A stretch of 64,000 nucleotides of DNA from VRUE01 sp963728835 (GTDB lineage Bacteria > Actinomycetota > Thermoleophilia > Solirubrobacterales > 70-9), in the NCBI GenBank assembly GCA_963728835.1, contig CAVSKZ010000002.1, positions 186,001 through 250,000 on the forward strand, read 5' to 3'. Made by a program: the position numbers and the translations under genes. Below, in pieces: positions 34,402-41,432 of the stretch (position 1 is the first letter of the stretch; each line of letters begins with the position of its first letter). The notes beneath the pieces were generated by a model. That model saw nothing but the letters and a program-made list of their open reading frames with translations. It was not told the DNA's origin and searched no databases.

Positions 34402-36453
34402 TCAGCCGCCGACCTCTTTGGCGATCGCTTCGCGGGCGTCCTCGGGCTCGAGAACGACGAGGTCCCCGGCGCCGCGGAGGATCTCCCGCACGAGCCAGGA
34501 CGTGCCGGCGTAGGGCAGCTCGACCACGACCGCCCCGTCGGCGAGCTCCTCGACCACGGTGCGCTCCTCGCGAAGCCAGCGGGCACGCTCGGGCGAGACC
34601 CAGACGCGGGCGACGTGCGCGGTCGGCACCTCGCCGTGGGTCATCCAGCCCTCGACCCCCGCCAGCTCCTCGACCTCCGGGCGCGGCTCGAAGGCCTGCC
34701 CCGAGAGCGTCGCCTCCTTGATCCGGTCGAGCTTGAAGTGGCGGACGCCCTCTTTGGTCAGGTCGTAGCACTCCACGTACCAGCCCTCTTTTCCGTTCTC
34801 CAGGCGGTAGGGCTCAACCGAGCGCTTGGTGAACTGGTCCTCGTTCTCCTTGTAGTACTGGAGCTCGAGCACGCGGCTGGATCCGATCGCCTCGTTGACC
34901 TTGCGCGCCACCTCGGCGTCGCCGCCGCTGCCGGCGGCGATCTCCAGCCCCTCCTCGGAGGGATCGTGGCCGAGCGCCTTGACGATCTTGGTGCGGGCGC
35001 TCTGCAGGCCGCCCTGCGGCAGGTGGTCGCCGAAGAGGTCGATCGCCGCGACCAGCGCCTTGGCCTCCAGCGGCAGCAGGCGGGCCGGGCGGGCGAAGTT
35101 GTCGCCGTAGGGCTCGGAGTCGACCTCGATCTCGTCGCCCTGGATTTCGGCGTAGAGGACGTAGGTGCCGCCGCCGAAGTTGACCACGTTGAGCAGGTCG
35201 ATGTCCTCCTGCAGCTCCTCGCCGGTTAGTTCGAGCCGCTGGCGCAGGTCGGCGACGCCGAGGCGCTCGCCTCGCTTGGCGGAGTCAATCAGGAGTCCGG
35301 CGAGGGTGACGAGGCGGGCGAATCGCTCGGGCCGGATCGCGGACTCGCCGCGGCCGTTGGAGCGGGCCCGTCGCGGGGCCTCGCGCAGGGGCCGGTCGAC
35401 GATCTCGGCCGGCTCGAAGCCGTTGTGGTGGCGATCGTGGAGCAGGCCGAGGCGGCTCTCGGCCTCCTCGCGCAGCTCGTCGGGACCCAGCACCTGGGCG
35501 TTCTGGCGCCAGCGCAGCACCCAGGCGATCAGCTCGCGCGGCGAAGCGTAATCGGTCTCGAAGACCGAGCCTTTGCCCGGCGCGCCGTCGGAGCGCTTCG
35601 CCGGGCGCAGCTCGCCGTAGGCGCCGAAGTCGCGCTCGATCAGCCAGGCGATGCGATCGCGCACGAAGATCTTCGCGGTGCCGCCCATCTCCCCCAGCTG
35701 CCAGTCGGCACGCTGACCGTAGTCGCGCCGGTCGAAGTCCTCGGGCGGGGAGAAGTCGTGCTCGGCCTTGGAGGCGTAGCCGACCTTGCCCTGGATCCGG
35801 GAGAGGCGGAAGACCCGGACGGCGTCGCGCTCGTGCGCATGGCCGATCAGGTAGAACTGCCCGCCGCGGAAGACCAGGTGGTAGGGGTCGACCTTTCGCT
35901 TCGCGGTCTCGTCGCGCTCCATCGTGTAGTAGGTGAACTCGATCGTCTTGCGGCGCGAGATCGCGGTCTCGATCTTCGACAGGCGCTGGGAGAGATCGCG
36001 GCCGCCCGCGGAGGCCGTCATCGCCATCTCGACCGGGGCGCGCTCGCCCTCCTTGAGCGGGTTCGGATGGCCCCAGGCGACCTGCTGCAGAGCCAGCCGC
36101 AGCGGCTCGGCATAGGCGAATTCACCGTCTGAGAGAAGCGAGAGCGCGGTGCTCAGCGCCGCCAGCTCGTCGTCGGAGAACTTGATCGCGTCGAGGTAGA
36201 AGTTCTCCGGCGGCAACGAGTAGAGCTCGGCCTCGAAGAACCCCTCCCCCGGCTTCTCGACCCCGAGCTGGATGCCGAGGCTCTCCAGCTCCGCACGGTC
36301 GGCATAGAAGCGCCGCGCGAAGGCGTCGTCGTTCATGTCGCTATAGCCCTCCACCTCGCGCTTGATCTCGAGGGCCGAAACCGGCCTCCCCTGAGCCATC
36401 AGGAACGAGATCAGCGAGAGCTGGCGGATCAGCTTCTCGGTGTCCTTCGCCAC
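34402..36453 (-). CDS. pafBC: Fused PafB-PafC WYL-domain transcriptional activator
   Basis: A 683-residue protein made of two tandem HTH-WYL-WCX units. The first unit has the N-terminal helix-turn-helix (LIRQLSLISFLMAQGRPVSALEI), a WYL-like core around residue 170-240 (IEFTYYTMERDETAKRKVDPYHLVF) and a WCX part. The second begins near residue 340 (RFARLVTLAGLLIDSAKRGE) with its own WYL region (LELQYYKENEDQFTKRSVEPYRL). In most actinobacteria pafB and pafC are separate; natural fusions are known. PafBC activates the LexA-independent DNA-damage response in mycobacteria. ATG 36453 is the start; a small membrane-protein gene is divergent. Confidence 0.9.
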   Translation of the reverse strand: MAKDTEKLIRQLSLISFLMAQGRPVSALEIKREVEGYSDMNDDAFARRFYADRAELESLGIQLGVEKPGEGFFEAELYSLPPENFYLDAIKFSDDELAALSTALSLLSDGEFAYAEPLRLALQQVAWGHPNPLKEGERAPVEMAMTASAGGRDLSQRLSKIETAISRRKTIEFTYYTMERDETAKRKVDPYHLVFRGGQFYLIGHAHERDAVRVFRLSRIQGKVGYASKAEHDFSPPEDFDRRDYGQRADWQLGEMGGTAKIFVRDRIAWLIERDFGAYGELRPAKRSDGAPGKGSVFETDYASPRELIAWVLRWRQNAQVLGPDELREEAESRLGLLHDRHHNGFEPAEIVDRPLREAPRRARSNGRGESAIRPERFARLVTLAGLLIDSAKRGERLGVADLRQRLELTGEELQEDIDLLNVVNFGGGTYVLYAEIQGDEIEVDSEPYGDNFARPARLLPLEAKALVAAIDLFGDHLPQGGLQSARTKIVKALGHDPSEEGLEIAAGSGGDAEVARKVNEAIGSSRVLELQYYKENEDQFTKRSVEPYRLENGKEGWYVECYDLTKEGVRHFKLDRIKEATLSGQAFEPRPEVEELAGVEGWMTHGEVPTAHVARVWVSPERARWLREERTVVEELADGAVVVELPYAGTSWLVREILRGAGDLVVLEPEDAREAIAKEVGG

Positions 36454-36482
36454 GGCTCGCAGGATAGTGTGCGGCCCGTCTC

Positions 36483-36797
36483 ATGGACCTCCTGCGCAAC
36501 CTCTTCGGCAACGTGACTTCGGGCATTATCCGGCTTGCAGTCACGGCCGGGGTGCTGTTTCTCTGCTACCTCTTCATCGTCAAGCCGGTCCTGAAGACGA
36601 CCGACGAGGCCTTCAAGTCGACCGGTCTCGACCAGATCGGCAAGTCACTCGAAGGGATGAGCACGCAGATCAAGCGCGAGGTCCGCCGCTCCCTCGAGGT
36701 GACCAAGCCGGGGAACAGGCGGCAGAGGCTGGTCCACTGCGTTGAGCGTGCGGACGGCAACGTCCACCACATTCAACGCTGCACGCGGCGGCTCTAA
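36483..36797 (+). CDS. Small single-pass membrane protein, unknown function
   Basis: A 104-residue protein with one membrane helix (IIRLAVTAGVLFLCYLFIVKPVL) near the N-terminus and a positively charged, helical C-terminal tail (KREVRRSLEVTKPGNRRQRLVHCVERADG, partly). No family is recognised. ATG 36483 lies 29 bp from the divergent pafBC start. It ends 4 bp before the convergent nuclease gene. Confidence 0.65.
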   Translation: MDLLRNLFGNVTSGIIRLAVTAGVLFLCYLFIVKPVLKTTDEAFKSTGLDQIGKSLEGMSTQIKREVRRSLEVTKPGNRRQRLVHCVERADGNVHHIQRCTRRL

Positions 36798-36801
36798 ACG
36801 G

Positions 36802-37800
36802 CTAGGCCGCTTCGCGGTTGCCGAAGAAGGCGGAGCCCGAGAGAGCACGGTCGAAGCTCGACCATGACTCGCCGGCGGGCAGCTGGCGCTCGAGGCGGTC
36901 GAAGCTGCCGAGGCGGCCGCCGAGGTTGTCGATCATGTGGACGAGGACGGCCTCGCGGGTGGCGGGGGTTACCGGCGAGCCGTGCTCGAGCGAGCCGTGG
37001 TGGGCGAGGATGATGTGCAGGACGGCCTGGGCGAGAGCGGGGTCGAAGCCGGGGATCTCCTCGATCTGGCGGCGTACCTTGTAGTAGCCGAGCGGGATCT
37101 CGCCCTGGAGGCGACCGGCGTCGGTGAGGTCGATCGCCAGCGGGTCGTCGTTGTAGGCCTCGGTCTTGCCGATGTCGTGCAGGAGCGCCCCGGTGACGGC
37201 GACGTCGCGGTCTATCCCGGGGAAGAAGGCGGCGGCGGCGCTGACCGCCTGGGCGACGGAGACCGTGTGCTCGAGCAGGCCGTGGCGGTAGGCCTGGTGG
37301 TAGACCTTCGCCGCCGGAGCGTCGCGGAAGCGGGACCAGATCTCCGACTCCTCGCCGAAGAAGCGGTCGAGGAGGTAGCGAAGCTGCCGGTCCTGCACGG
37401 TGCCCAGCAGCTCGCGCAGGTCGCTCTCGAGGCGATCGAAGGAGACCTCCGACTCGACCGCCAGGTCCTCGCTGCGGTACTCGGACTCTGCCGCCTCGCG
37501 CAGGCCGCTCAGCTTGATCTTCGACCCCCAGCGCTCGCTGACCTCGAAGAGGCCGCTGACGTGAACCGGCGTGCCCGGGGCGGCGATCGCGTAGAGCGCC
37601 TCGGCGTCCTCCCAGGAGACCGCCTCGCAGCTGCCGCTCGCGTCGCCGAGGCTGAGGCGCAGCCAGGGCTCGCCGTTGCGCTTGCGCCGCAGCTCCCGCT
37701 CGCGGACCGCGTAGACGCTGCCGACCCGCTGCCCCTCCTCCAACTCGCCCAGCGGCACCCTCGTCGCGATGAGCGTCTCGGTGAGAGCTTGCTGCTCCAT
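36802..37800 (-). CDS. YhaM-like 3'-5' exoribonuclease (OB fold plus HD domain)
   Basis: A 332-residue protein. Residues 15-110 form an OB-fold (GQRVGSVYAVRERELRRKRNGEPWLRL, partly, then VSGLFEVSERWGSKIKL). An HD phosphohydrolase domain follows with YRHGLLEHTVSVAQ, GALLHDIGKTEAYND and ILAHHGSLEHGSPVTPATREA. This two-domain order is that of YhaM, a Mn-dependent 3'-5' nuclease acting on RNA and ssDNA. ATG 37800 is the start. It is divergent from the arsR-like gene. Confidence 0.88.
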   Translation of the reverse strand: MEQQALTETLIATRVPLGELEEGQRVGSVYAVRERELRRKRNGEPWLRLSLGDASGSCEAVSWEDAEALYAIAAPGTPVHVSGLFEVSERWGSKIKLSGLREAAESEYRSEDLAVESEVSFDRLESDLRELLGTVQDRQLRYLLDRFFGEESEIWSRFRDAPAAKVYHQAYRHGLLEHTVSVAQAVSAAAAFFPGIDRDVAVTGALLHDIGKTEAYNDDPLAIDLTDAGRLQGEIPLGYYKVRRQIEEIPGFDPALAQAVLHIILAHHGSLEHGSPVTPATREAVLVHMIDNLGGRLGSFDRLERQLPAGESWSSFDRALSGSAFFGNREAA

Positions 37801-37847
37801 CTGAACCCAAAGTAGTCGGGGGGGCGGACGGTTTCGTTCCAGAACGT

Positions 37848-37869
37848 TTCATCGATGAATATCGATGAA
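37848..37869. promoter_or_regulatory. Probable ArsR operator
   Basis: TTCATCGAT (37848-37856) and ATCGATGAA (37861-37869) form a perfect 9-bp inverted repeat with a 4-bp spacer, 19 bp upstream of the preferred arsR start. Size and symmetry fit ArsR/SmtB-type sites. Repression by the adjacent gene product is inferred. Confidence 0.65.
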
Positions 37870-37887
37870 GATGGTAATGTGGTGCGT

Positions 37888-38271
37888 ATGGCCGAGCTTC
37901 CAGTGATCGAGTGCTGCACGCCCCTCGCGGGGTCCTCGTTGTCCGAGGAGCGATCGGTCGAGCTCGAGCGGGTGCTGAAGGCTCTCGCCGACCGGCACCG
38001 GCTGCGAATCGTCAACCTGCTGCTGCGGGCGGACGGCGAGGCGGTCTGCGTCTGTGAGGTGCAGCCGCTGCTCGGCCTCTCCCAGGGTACGGTCAGCCAC
38101 CACCTCAAGCAGCTGGTCGAGGCCGGTGTGATCGAGCGCGAGGGGCGCGGCACCTACAGCTACTTCAGCCTCGTGCCGGGGGCGCTCGACGCGGTCCGCG
38201 AGGTCTTCTCGGTGCCGGCGCGGGTCGCCGTCCCGGCGGACCCGGACGCAGCGCCCGTCGCCTGCTGCTGA
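37888..38271 (+). CDS. ArsR-family metalloregulator
   Basis: A 127-residue winged-helix repressor: LERVLKALADRHRLRIVNLLL, CVCEVQPLLGLSQGTVSHHLKQLVEAGVIERE (partly) and GTYSYFSLV. Cysteine pairs at ECC near the N-terminus, VCVCE in the helix before the recognition helix, and a C-terminal CC can form an As(III)/Sb(III) site. ATG 37888 is preferred over ATG 37855, because the latter lies inside the 9-bp inverted repeat operator. It is followed 15 bp later by arsC. Confidence 0.9.
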   Translation: MAELPVIECCTPLAGSSLSEERSVELERVLKALADRHRLRIVNLLLRADGEAVCVCEVQPLLGLSQGTVSHHLKQLVEAGVIEREGRGTYSYFSLVPGALDAVREVFSVPARVAVPADPDAAPVACC

Positions 38272-38286
38272 GATGGTGGGGGCCTG

Positions 38287-38679
38287 ATGGCGCGGGTCCT
38301 CTTCGTCTGCCTGCACAACGCGGGGCGCTCGCAGATGAGCGAGGCGCTGTTCACGCGTGCGGCGGCGGGCCACCACGAGGCGCGCTCGGCCGGGACGACG
38401 CCCGGCGAGCGAGTCCACCCCGAGGTCGTCGAGGTCATGCGCGAGCACGGCATCGACCTCGTCGCACGCACCCCGCGCAGGCTGACGAGCGCCGACGCCG
38501 AGTGGGCGGACCTGGTGGTGACGATGGGCTGCGGCGACGAGTGTCCGTACGTACCCGGCACCCGCTACGTCGACTGGGAGCTCGAGGACCCGAAGGGCCG
38601 CCCGATCGAGGAGGTCCGCGCCACCCGCGACGAGATCGAGCGCCGCGTCGTCGAGCTGATCGACGAGCTGAGCGACTAG
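38287..38679 (+). CDS. arsC: Arsenate reductase, low-molecular-weight phosphatase type
   Basis: A 130-residue enzyme. The P-loop is VCLHNAGRS with nucleophile C8, and the redox pair is C82 and C86 in TMGCGDECP, as in thioredoxin- or mycothiol-linked ArsC. It reduces arsenate to arsenite. It follows the arsR-like gene in one operon. No arsenite exporter gene is seen directly downstream. Confidence 0.9.
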   Translation: MARVLFVCLHNAGRSQMSEALFTRAAAGHHEARSAGTTPGERVHPEVVEVMREHGIDLVARTPRRLTSADAEWADLVVTMGCGDECPYVPGTRYVDWELEDPKGRPIEEVRATRDEIERRVVELIDELSD

Positions 38680-38689
38680 GGTCGCGCGC

Positions 38690-39724
38690 GTGAAGCTGTG
38701 TCGGCTCCCCAAGTCGGACGGTCCCGCCTTGGGGATCGTCGAGGGAGAGGAGATAGTCGACCTCTCCTCCTCCGGCCTCCCAGCCGAACCGGCGGCAGCG
38801 CTGGCGGCGGTCGGTCGCGGTGGCGTCGAGGAGGCCGCTGCCGGTGCGCCGCGGGTGCCGCTGGCCGGCGTTCAGCTGCTCTCCCCAGCCACCCCGCGCA
38901 AGTACCTCGGAATCGCGCTCAACTACGCCGACCACATCGCCGAGATGGGGATGGAGGCGCCTGAGGTCCCGGTCTTCTTCAACAAGCAGGCGACATGCGT
39001 GGTCGGGCCCGGTGCCGACGTCCACATGCCGAAGGTCTCGACCCTGCTCGACTACGAGGCGGAGCTGGCGGTGGTGATCGGCCGCCGCTGCCGTCACGTC
39101 CCGGTCGACCGCGCCCACGAGGTGATCGCCGGCTACACCTGCGCCAACGACCTCAGCGTGCGCGACTGGCAGGGCCGGGCGCAGACGATGACGATCGGCA
39201 AGTCCTTCGACACCCACGGGCCGCTCGGCCCCTGGCTGGTCACGCCCGAGGAGGTCGGCGACCCGCAGGACCTGCGCATCCGCTGCTTCGTCGAGGACGA
39301 GCTGCGCCAGGACGCGAGCACCGCGGGGATGGTCTTCGACTGCTTCCAGCAGGTCTCCCACCTCTCCGAAGCGTTCACGCTGGAGCCCGGCGACGTGATC
39401 GCGACCGGCACCCCCTCCGGCGTCGGCATCGGCCGCAAGCCGATCCGCGAGAACGTGCTCCACGTCGGCGAGACGGTGCGGGTCGAGATCGAGCGGGTCG
39501 GCGAGCTGGTCAACACCGTGGTCGAGGAGCCCCAGGGCTACCTCGCCGATCCTGCCGCCGCGAGCTCGAGCGGGCCCCGCTATCGCCGGTGCACGTCGGT
39601 CGCGGTCGCCTGGTCGCGCGGGCGGACGACGATCTCGTCGACGTTGACATGCGGGGGCTGGGCCAGGGCCCAGCGGATGCACTCGGCGACGTCGGCGGCG
39701 CTGAGCGGCTGCATCCCCTCGTAG
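38690..39724 (+). CDS. Fumarylacetoacetate hydrolase family protein
   Basis: The first ~280 residues are a typical FAH-family domain: KYLGIALNYADHIAEMG, FFNKQATCVVGPG, LDYEAELAVVIGRR, GYTCANDLSVRDWQ, KSFDTHGPLGPW and GDVIATGTPSGVGIG. Metal ligands are expected in the DYEAELAVVIG and DLSVRD region. Members hydrolyse, decarboxylate or isomerise beta-diketo-acids. The last ~50 residues, after VVEEPQGYLADP, are Arg/Ser-rich, run antisense to the SDR gene for 145 bp, and are probably not a real domain; a stop may have been lost. Start is GTG 38690. Confidence 0.85.
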   Translation: MKLCRLPKSDGPALGIVEGEEIVDLSSSGLPAEPAAALAAVGRGGVEEAAAGAPRVPLAGVQLLSPATPRKYLGIALNYADHIAEMGMEAPEVPVFFNKQATCVVGPGADVHMPKVSTLLDYEAELAVVIGRRCRHVPVDRAHEVIAGYTCANDLSVRDWQGRAQTMTIGKSFDTHGPLGPWLVTPEEVGDPQDLRIRCFVEDELRQDASTAGMVFDCFQQVSHLSEAFTLEPGDVIATGTPSGVGIGRKPIRENVLHVGETVRVEIERVGELVNTVVEEPQGYLADPAAASSSGPRYRRCTSVAVAWSRGRTTISSTLTCGGWARAQRMHSATSAALSGCIPS

Positions 39725-40305
39725 ACACGGGCGGCGGTCTCCTCGTCGCCGTCGAAGCGGACCAGCGAGAACTCGGTCTCGACCATCCCGGGCGCGACCT
39801 CGGTGAAGCGGACCGGCTCTCCCAGCAGCTCCAGCCGCAGGGTCCGCATCATCGCCCGCTGGGCGTGCTTGGCGGCGGTGTAGCCGGCGCCGCCGCGGTA
39901 GGTCTCGAAGGCGGCGATGCTGGTGACGCCGACGACATGCCCGTCGCCGGAGGCGATCAGCCGCGGCAGCAGCGCCCGCGTCATCCGCATCGTCCCCAGC
40001 ACGTTCGCCTCGTACATCCGCAGCCACTGCTCTTCGTCGGCCTCGCCGACCGGGTCGAGGCCGAGGGCGCCGCCGGCGTTGTTGACCAGCACGTCGCAGG
40101 CGTCGACGCGGTCCGCGAACGCGGTCACCGAGTCGGGGTCGGCGACGTCGAGCGCGATCGCCTCGCCGCCGATCTCCGCGGCCAGCGCCTCGAGCCGGTC
40201 GAGCCGCCGGGCACCGAGGACGGTCCGGTAGCCCTCGCCCGCCAGCACCCGCGCCGTGGCGGCGCCGATGCCGCTGGAGGCACCTGTGATCACCGCGGTT
40301 CGCAT
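39580..40305 (-). CDS. Short-chain dehydrogenase/reductase
   Basis: A 241-residue classical SDR. The cofactor motif is TGASSGIGAAT, followed by DVLVNNAGGALG, the catalytic serine in VTSIAAF, and Y-x3-K in YTAAKHAQRA. It resembles the YdfG/serine-dehydrogenase-like group of NADP enzymes. ATG 40305. Its C-terminal coding overlaps the convergent FAH reading frame by 145 bp; the SDR side is the well-conserved one. Confidence 0.88.
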   Translation of the reverse strand: MRTAVITGASSGIGAATARVLAGEGYRTVLGARRLDRLEALAAEIGGEAIALDVADPDSVTAFADRVDACDVLVNNAGGALGLDPVGEADEEQWLRMYEANVLGTMRMTRALLPRLIASGDGHVVGVTSIAAFETYRGGAGYTAAKHAQRAMMRTLRLELLGEPVRFTEVAPGMVETEFSLVRFDGDEETAARVYEGMQPLSAADVAECIRWALAQPPHVNVDEIVVRPRDQATATDVHRR

Positions 40306-40362
40306 CGCCCGACCCTAGCGGCCGACGCAGTTCTGGCAACTCGTTGAAGCTTTGTCCGGCCC

Positions 40363-40854
40363 ATGGCCCGCAAAAGCCTTCAGCGAAGTGCCGAGATAGT
40401 CGTCTCCTCGCTGCTCGACGCATCGCCGGATGAGGTCTGGGAGCGAGTCATCACTCCCGAGGGGATCAACGACGAGATGCGCCCCTACCTGCGCATGACG
40501 CTCCCCGCTGGAGTCGATGGGCTCGACCCCGAGCGCATCGAGCTGGGCGAGAAGATCGGTCGCAGCTGGATCCTCCTCTTCGGCCTGATCCCCTTCGACT
40601 ACGACGACCTCACCCTCGTCGAGCTGGATCCCAGCCGCGGCTTTCTGGAGCGCTCGCAGATGTTGAGCCAGCGATCCTGGGAACACGAACGAACCCTGGA
40701 GCCGACCGGCGAGGACGGCTGCCTGATCGCCGACCGCGTGCGCTGGCAACCGCGGCTCGGGCTGCCGGGCAGGCCGCTGCGCCCCGTGATCGGCTGGTTC
40801 TTCCGCTACCGCCACAAGCGCTTGCAGCGCCACTTCGGCAGTAAAACGGCCTAG
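40363..40854 (+). CDS. SRPBCC (START-like) ligand-binding fold protein
   Basis: A 163-residue protein with the pattern of polyketide-cyclase/START-like folds: an N-terminal strand VVSSLLDASPDEVWERVITPEG and a long C-terminal helix (PVIGWFFRYRHKRLQRHFGS). It probably binds a hydrophobic ligand. No catalytic role can be assigned. Its stop overlaps that of the convergent small gene by 4 bp (CTAG). Confidence 0.7.
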   Translation: MARKSLQRSAEIVVSSLLDASPDEVWERVITPEGINDEMRPYLRMTLPAGVDGLDPERIELGEKIGRSWILLFGLIPFDYDDLTLVELDPSRGFLERSQMLSQRSWEHERTLEPTGEDGCLIADRVRWQPRLGLPGRPLRPVIGWFFRYRHKRLQRHFGSKTA

Positions 40855-41165
40855 GGATCGACCTCGAGGTCGATCTCGTCGAGGCAGGTATCAAGTTGGC
40901 TGTAGTTCGGGGCGGTGTGCCATGCGCCGTCCCGAACCGCAACGACGGATAGGGCATCGATCGCCAGGCAGCGCCACTGGCCCCCGGGTGGCAATCCGCT
41001 TCTACTACCACCCGCGAACTGAAAGACGATGACCTGGGCACGCCCATTCTTGGCGCCGATGGCGTGCGGGCACATCTCTCGCTCACGATCCCCATAGATA
41101 GCCACAACCTGCTTTTTGTCCCGGATTGCGTCGCGAATGAGCTCGTAATCGGACATCGGCGCCAC
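40851..41165 (-). CDS. Small WYL-like domain protein
   Basis: A 104-residue protein: LIRDAIRDKKQVVAIYGDRE, CPHAIGAKNGRAQVIVFQFAGGS, GQWRCLAIDALSVV and a C-terminal AWHTAPNYSQLDTCLDEIDL. It looks like a stand-alone WYL-type SH3-like ligand domain without a DNA-binding part. Such proteins may sense oligonucleotides or small molecules; the role is unknown. A perfect 14-bp palindrome lies just upstream. Confidence 0.65.
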   Translation of the reverse strand: MAPMSDYELIRDAIRDKKQVVAIYGDREREMCPHAIGAKNGRAQVIVFQFAGGSRSGLPPGGQWRCLAIDALSVVAVRDGAWHTAPNYSQLDTCLDEIDLEVDP

Positions 41166-41171
41166 CTATAT

Positions 41172-41185
41172 TTCGAGCGCTCGAA
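41172..41185. promoter_or_regulatory. 14-bp perfect palindrome upstream of the WYL-like gene
   Basis: TTCGAGCGCTCGAA is its own reverse complement and lies 7 bp upstream of the start of the minus-strand gene at 40851-41165. The TTCGA...TCGAA halves resemble actinobacterial LexA-type boxes but do not match the usual TCGAAC-N4-GTTCGA form exactly. It may be an operator. Confidence 0.45.
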
Positions 41186-41246
41186 GGGGATTTTCCACCC
41201 TCCCTCGCCGCCATGGGGGAGCGGAAAGTCGATTGATGACGATCGA

Positions 41247-41285
41247 ATGATGATGATGAATGAATTGAATGAATGAATGAATGAA
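41247..41285. repeat. ATTC/GAAT tetranucleotide microsatellite
   Basis: A low-G+C stretch: ATGATGATG followed by repeated GAAT units (GAATGAATGAATGAATG with one extra T in an earlier unit). It directly abuts the 3' end of the tRNA-Phe gene. On the tRNA strand it reads as ATTCATTC repeats. Confidence 0.9.
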
Positions 41286-41358
41286 TGGCGAGGGTGGGAA
41301 TCGAACCCACGACACCACGATTTTCAGTCGTGTGCTCTACCAACTGAGCTACCTCGCC
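41286..41358 (-). tRNA. tRNA-Phe (anticodon GAA)
   Basis: Read on the minus strand, 73 nt: acceptor arm GGCGAGG pairs with CCTCGCC followed by discriminator A. The D arm is GCTCAGTTGGTAGAGC, the anticodon arm is ACGACTGAAAATCGT with anticodon GAA, and the T arm holds GGTTCGATTCC. No CCA is encoded. The 3' flank is a GAAT-repeat tract. Confidence 0.97.
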
Positions 41359-41432
41359 TGGAGATTGCGCGGTTGTGGCCGCGCATGGGAAGGCTAGCGA
41401 CCGGGGGGCTGCGGGGCTGATTCGATTGGGGC

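Noticed and set aside
41286..41358. tRNA-Phe as integration site of a mobile island
   Set aside because: No integrase, no duplicated tRNA 3' end and no phage or conjugation genes nearby; the only oddity is the GAAT repeat.
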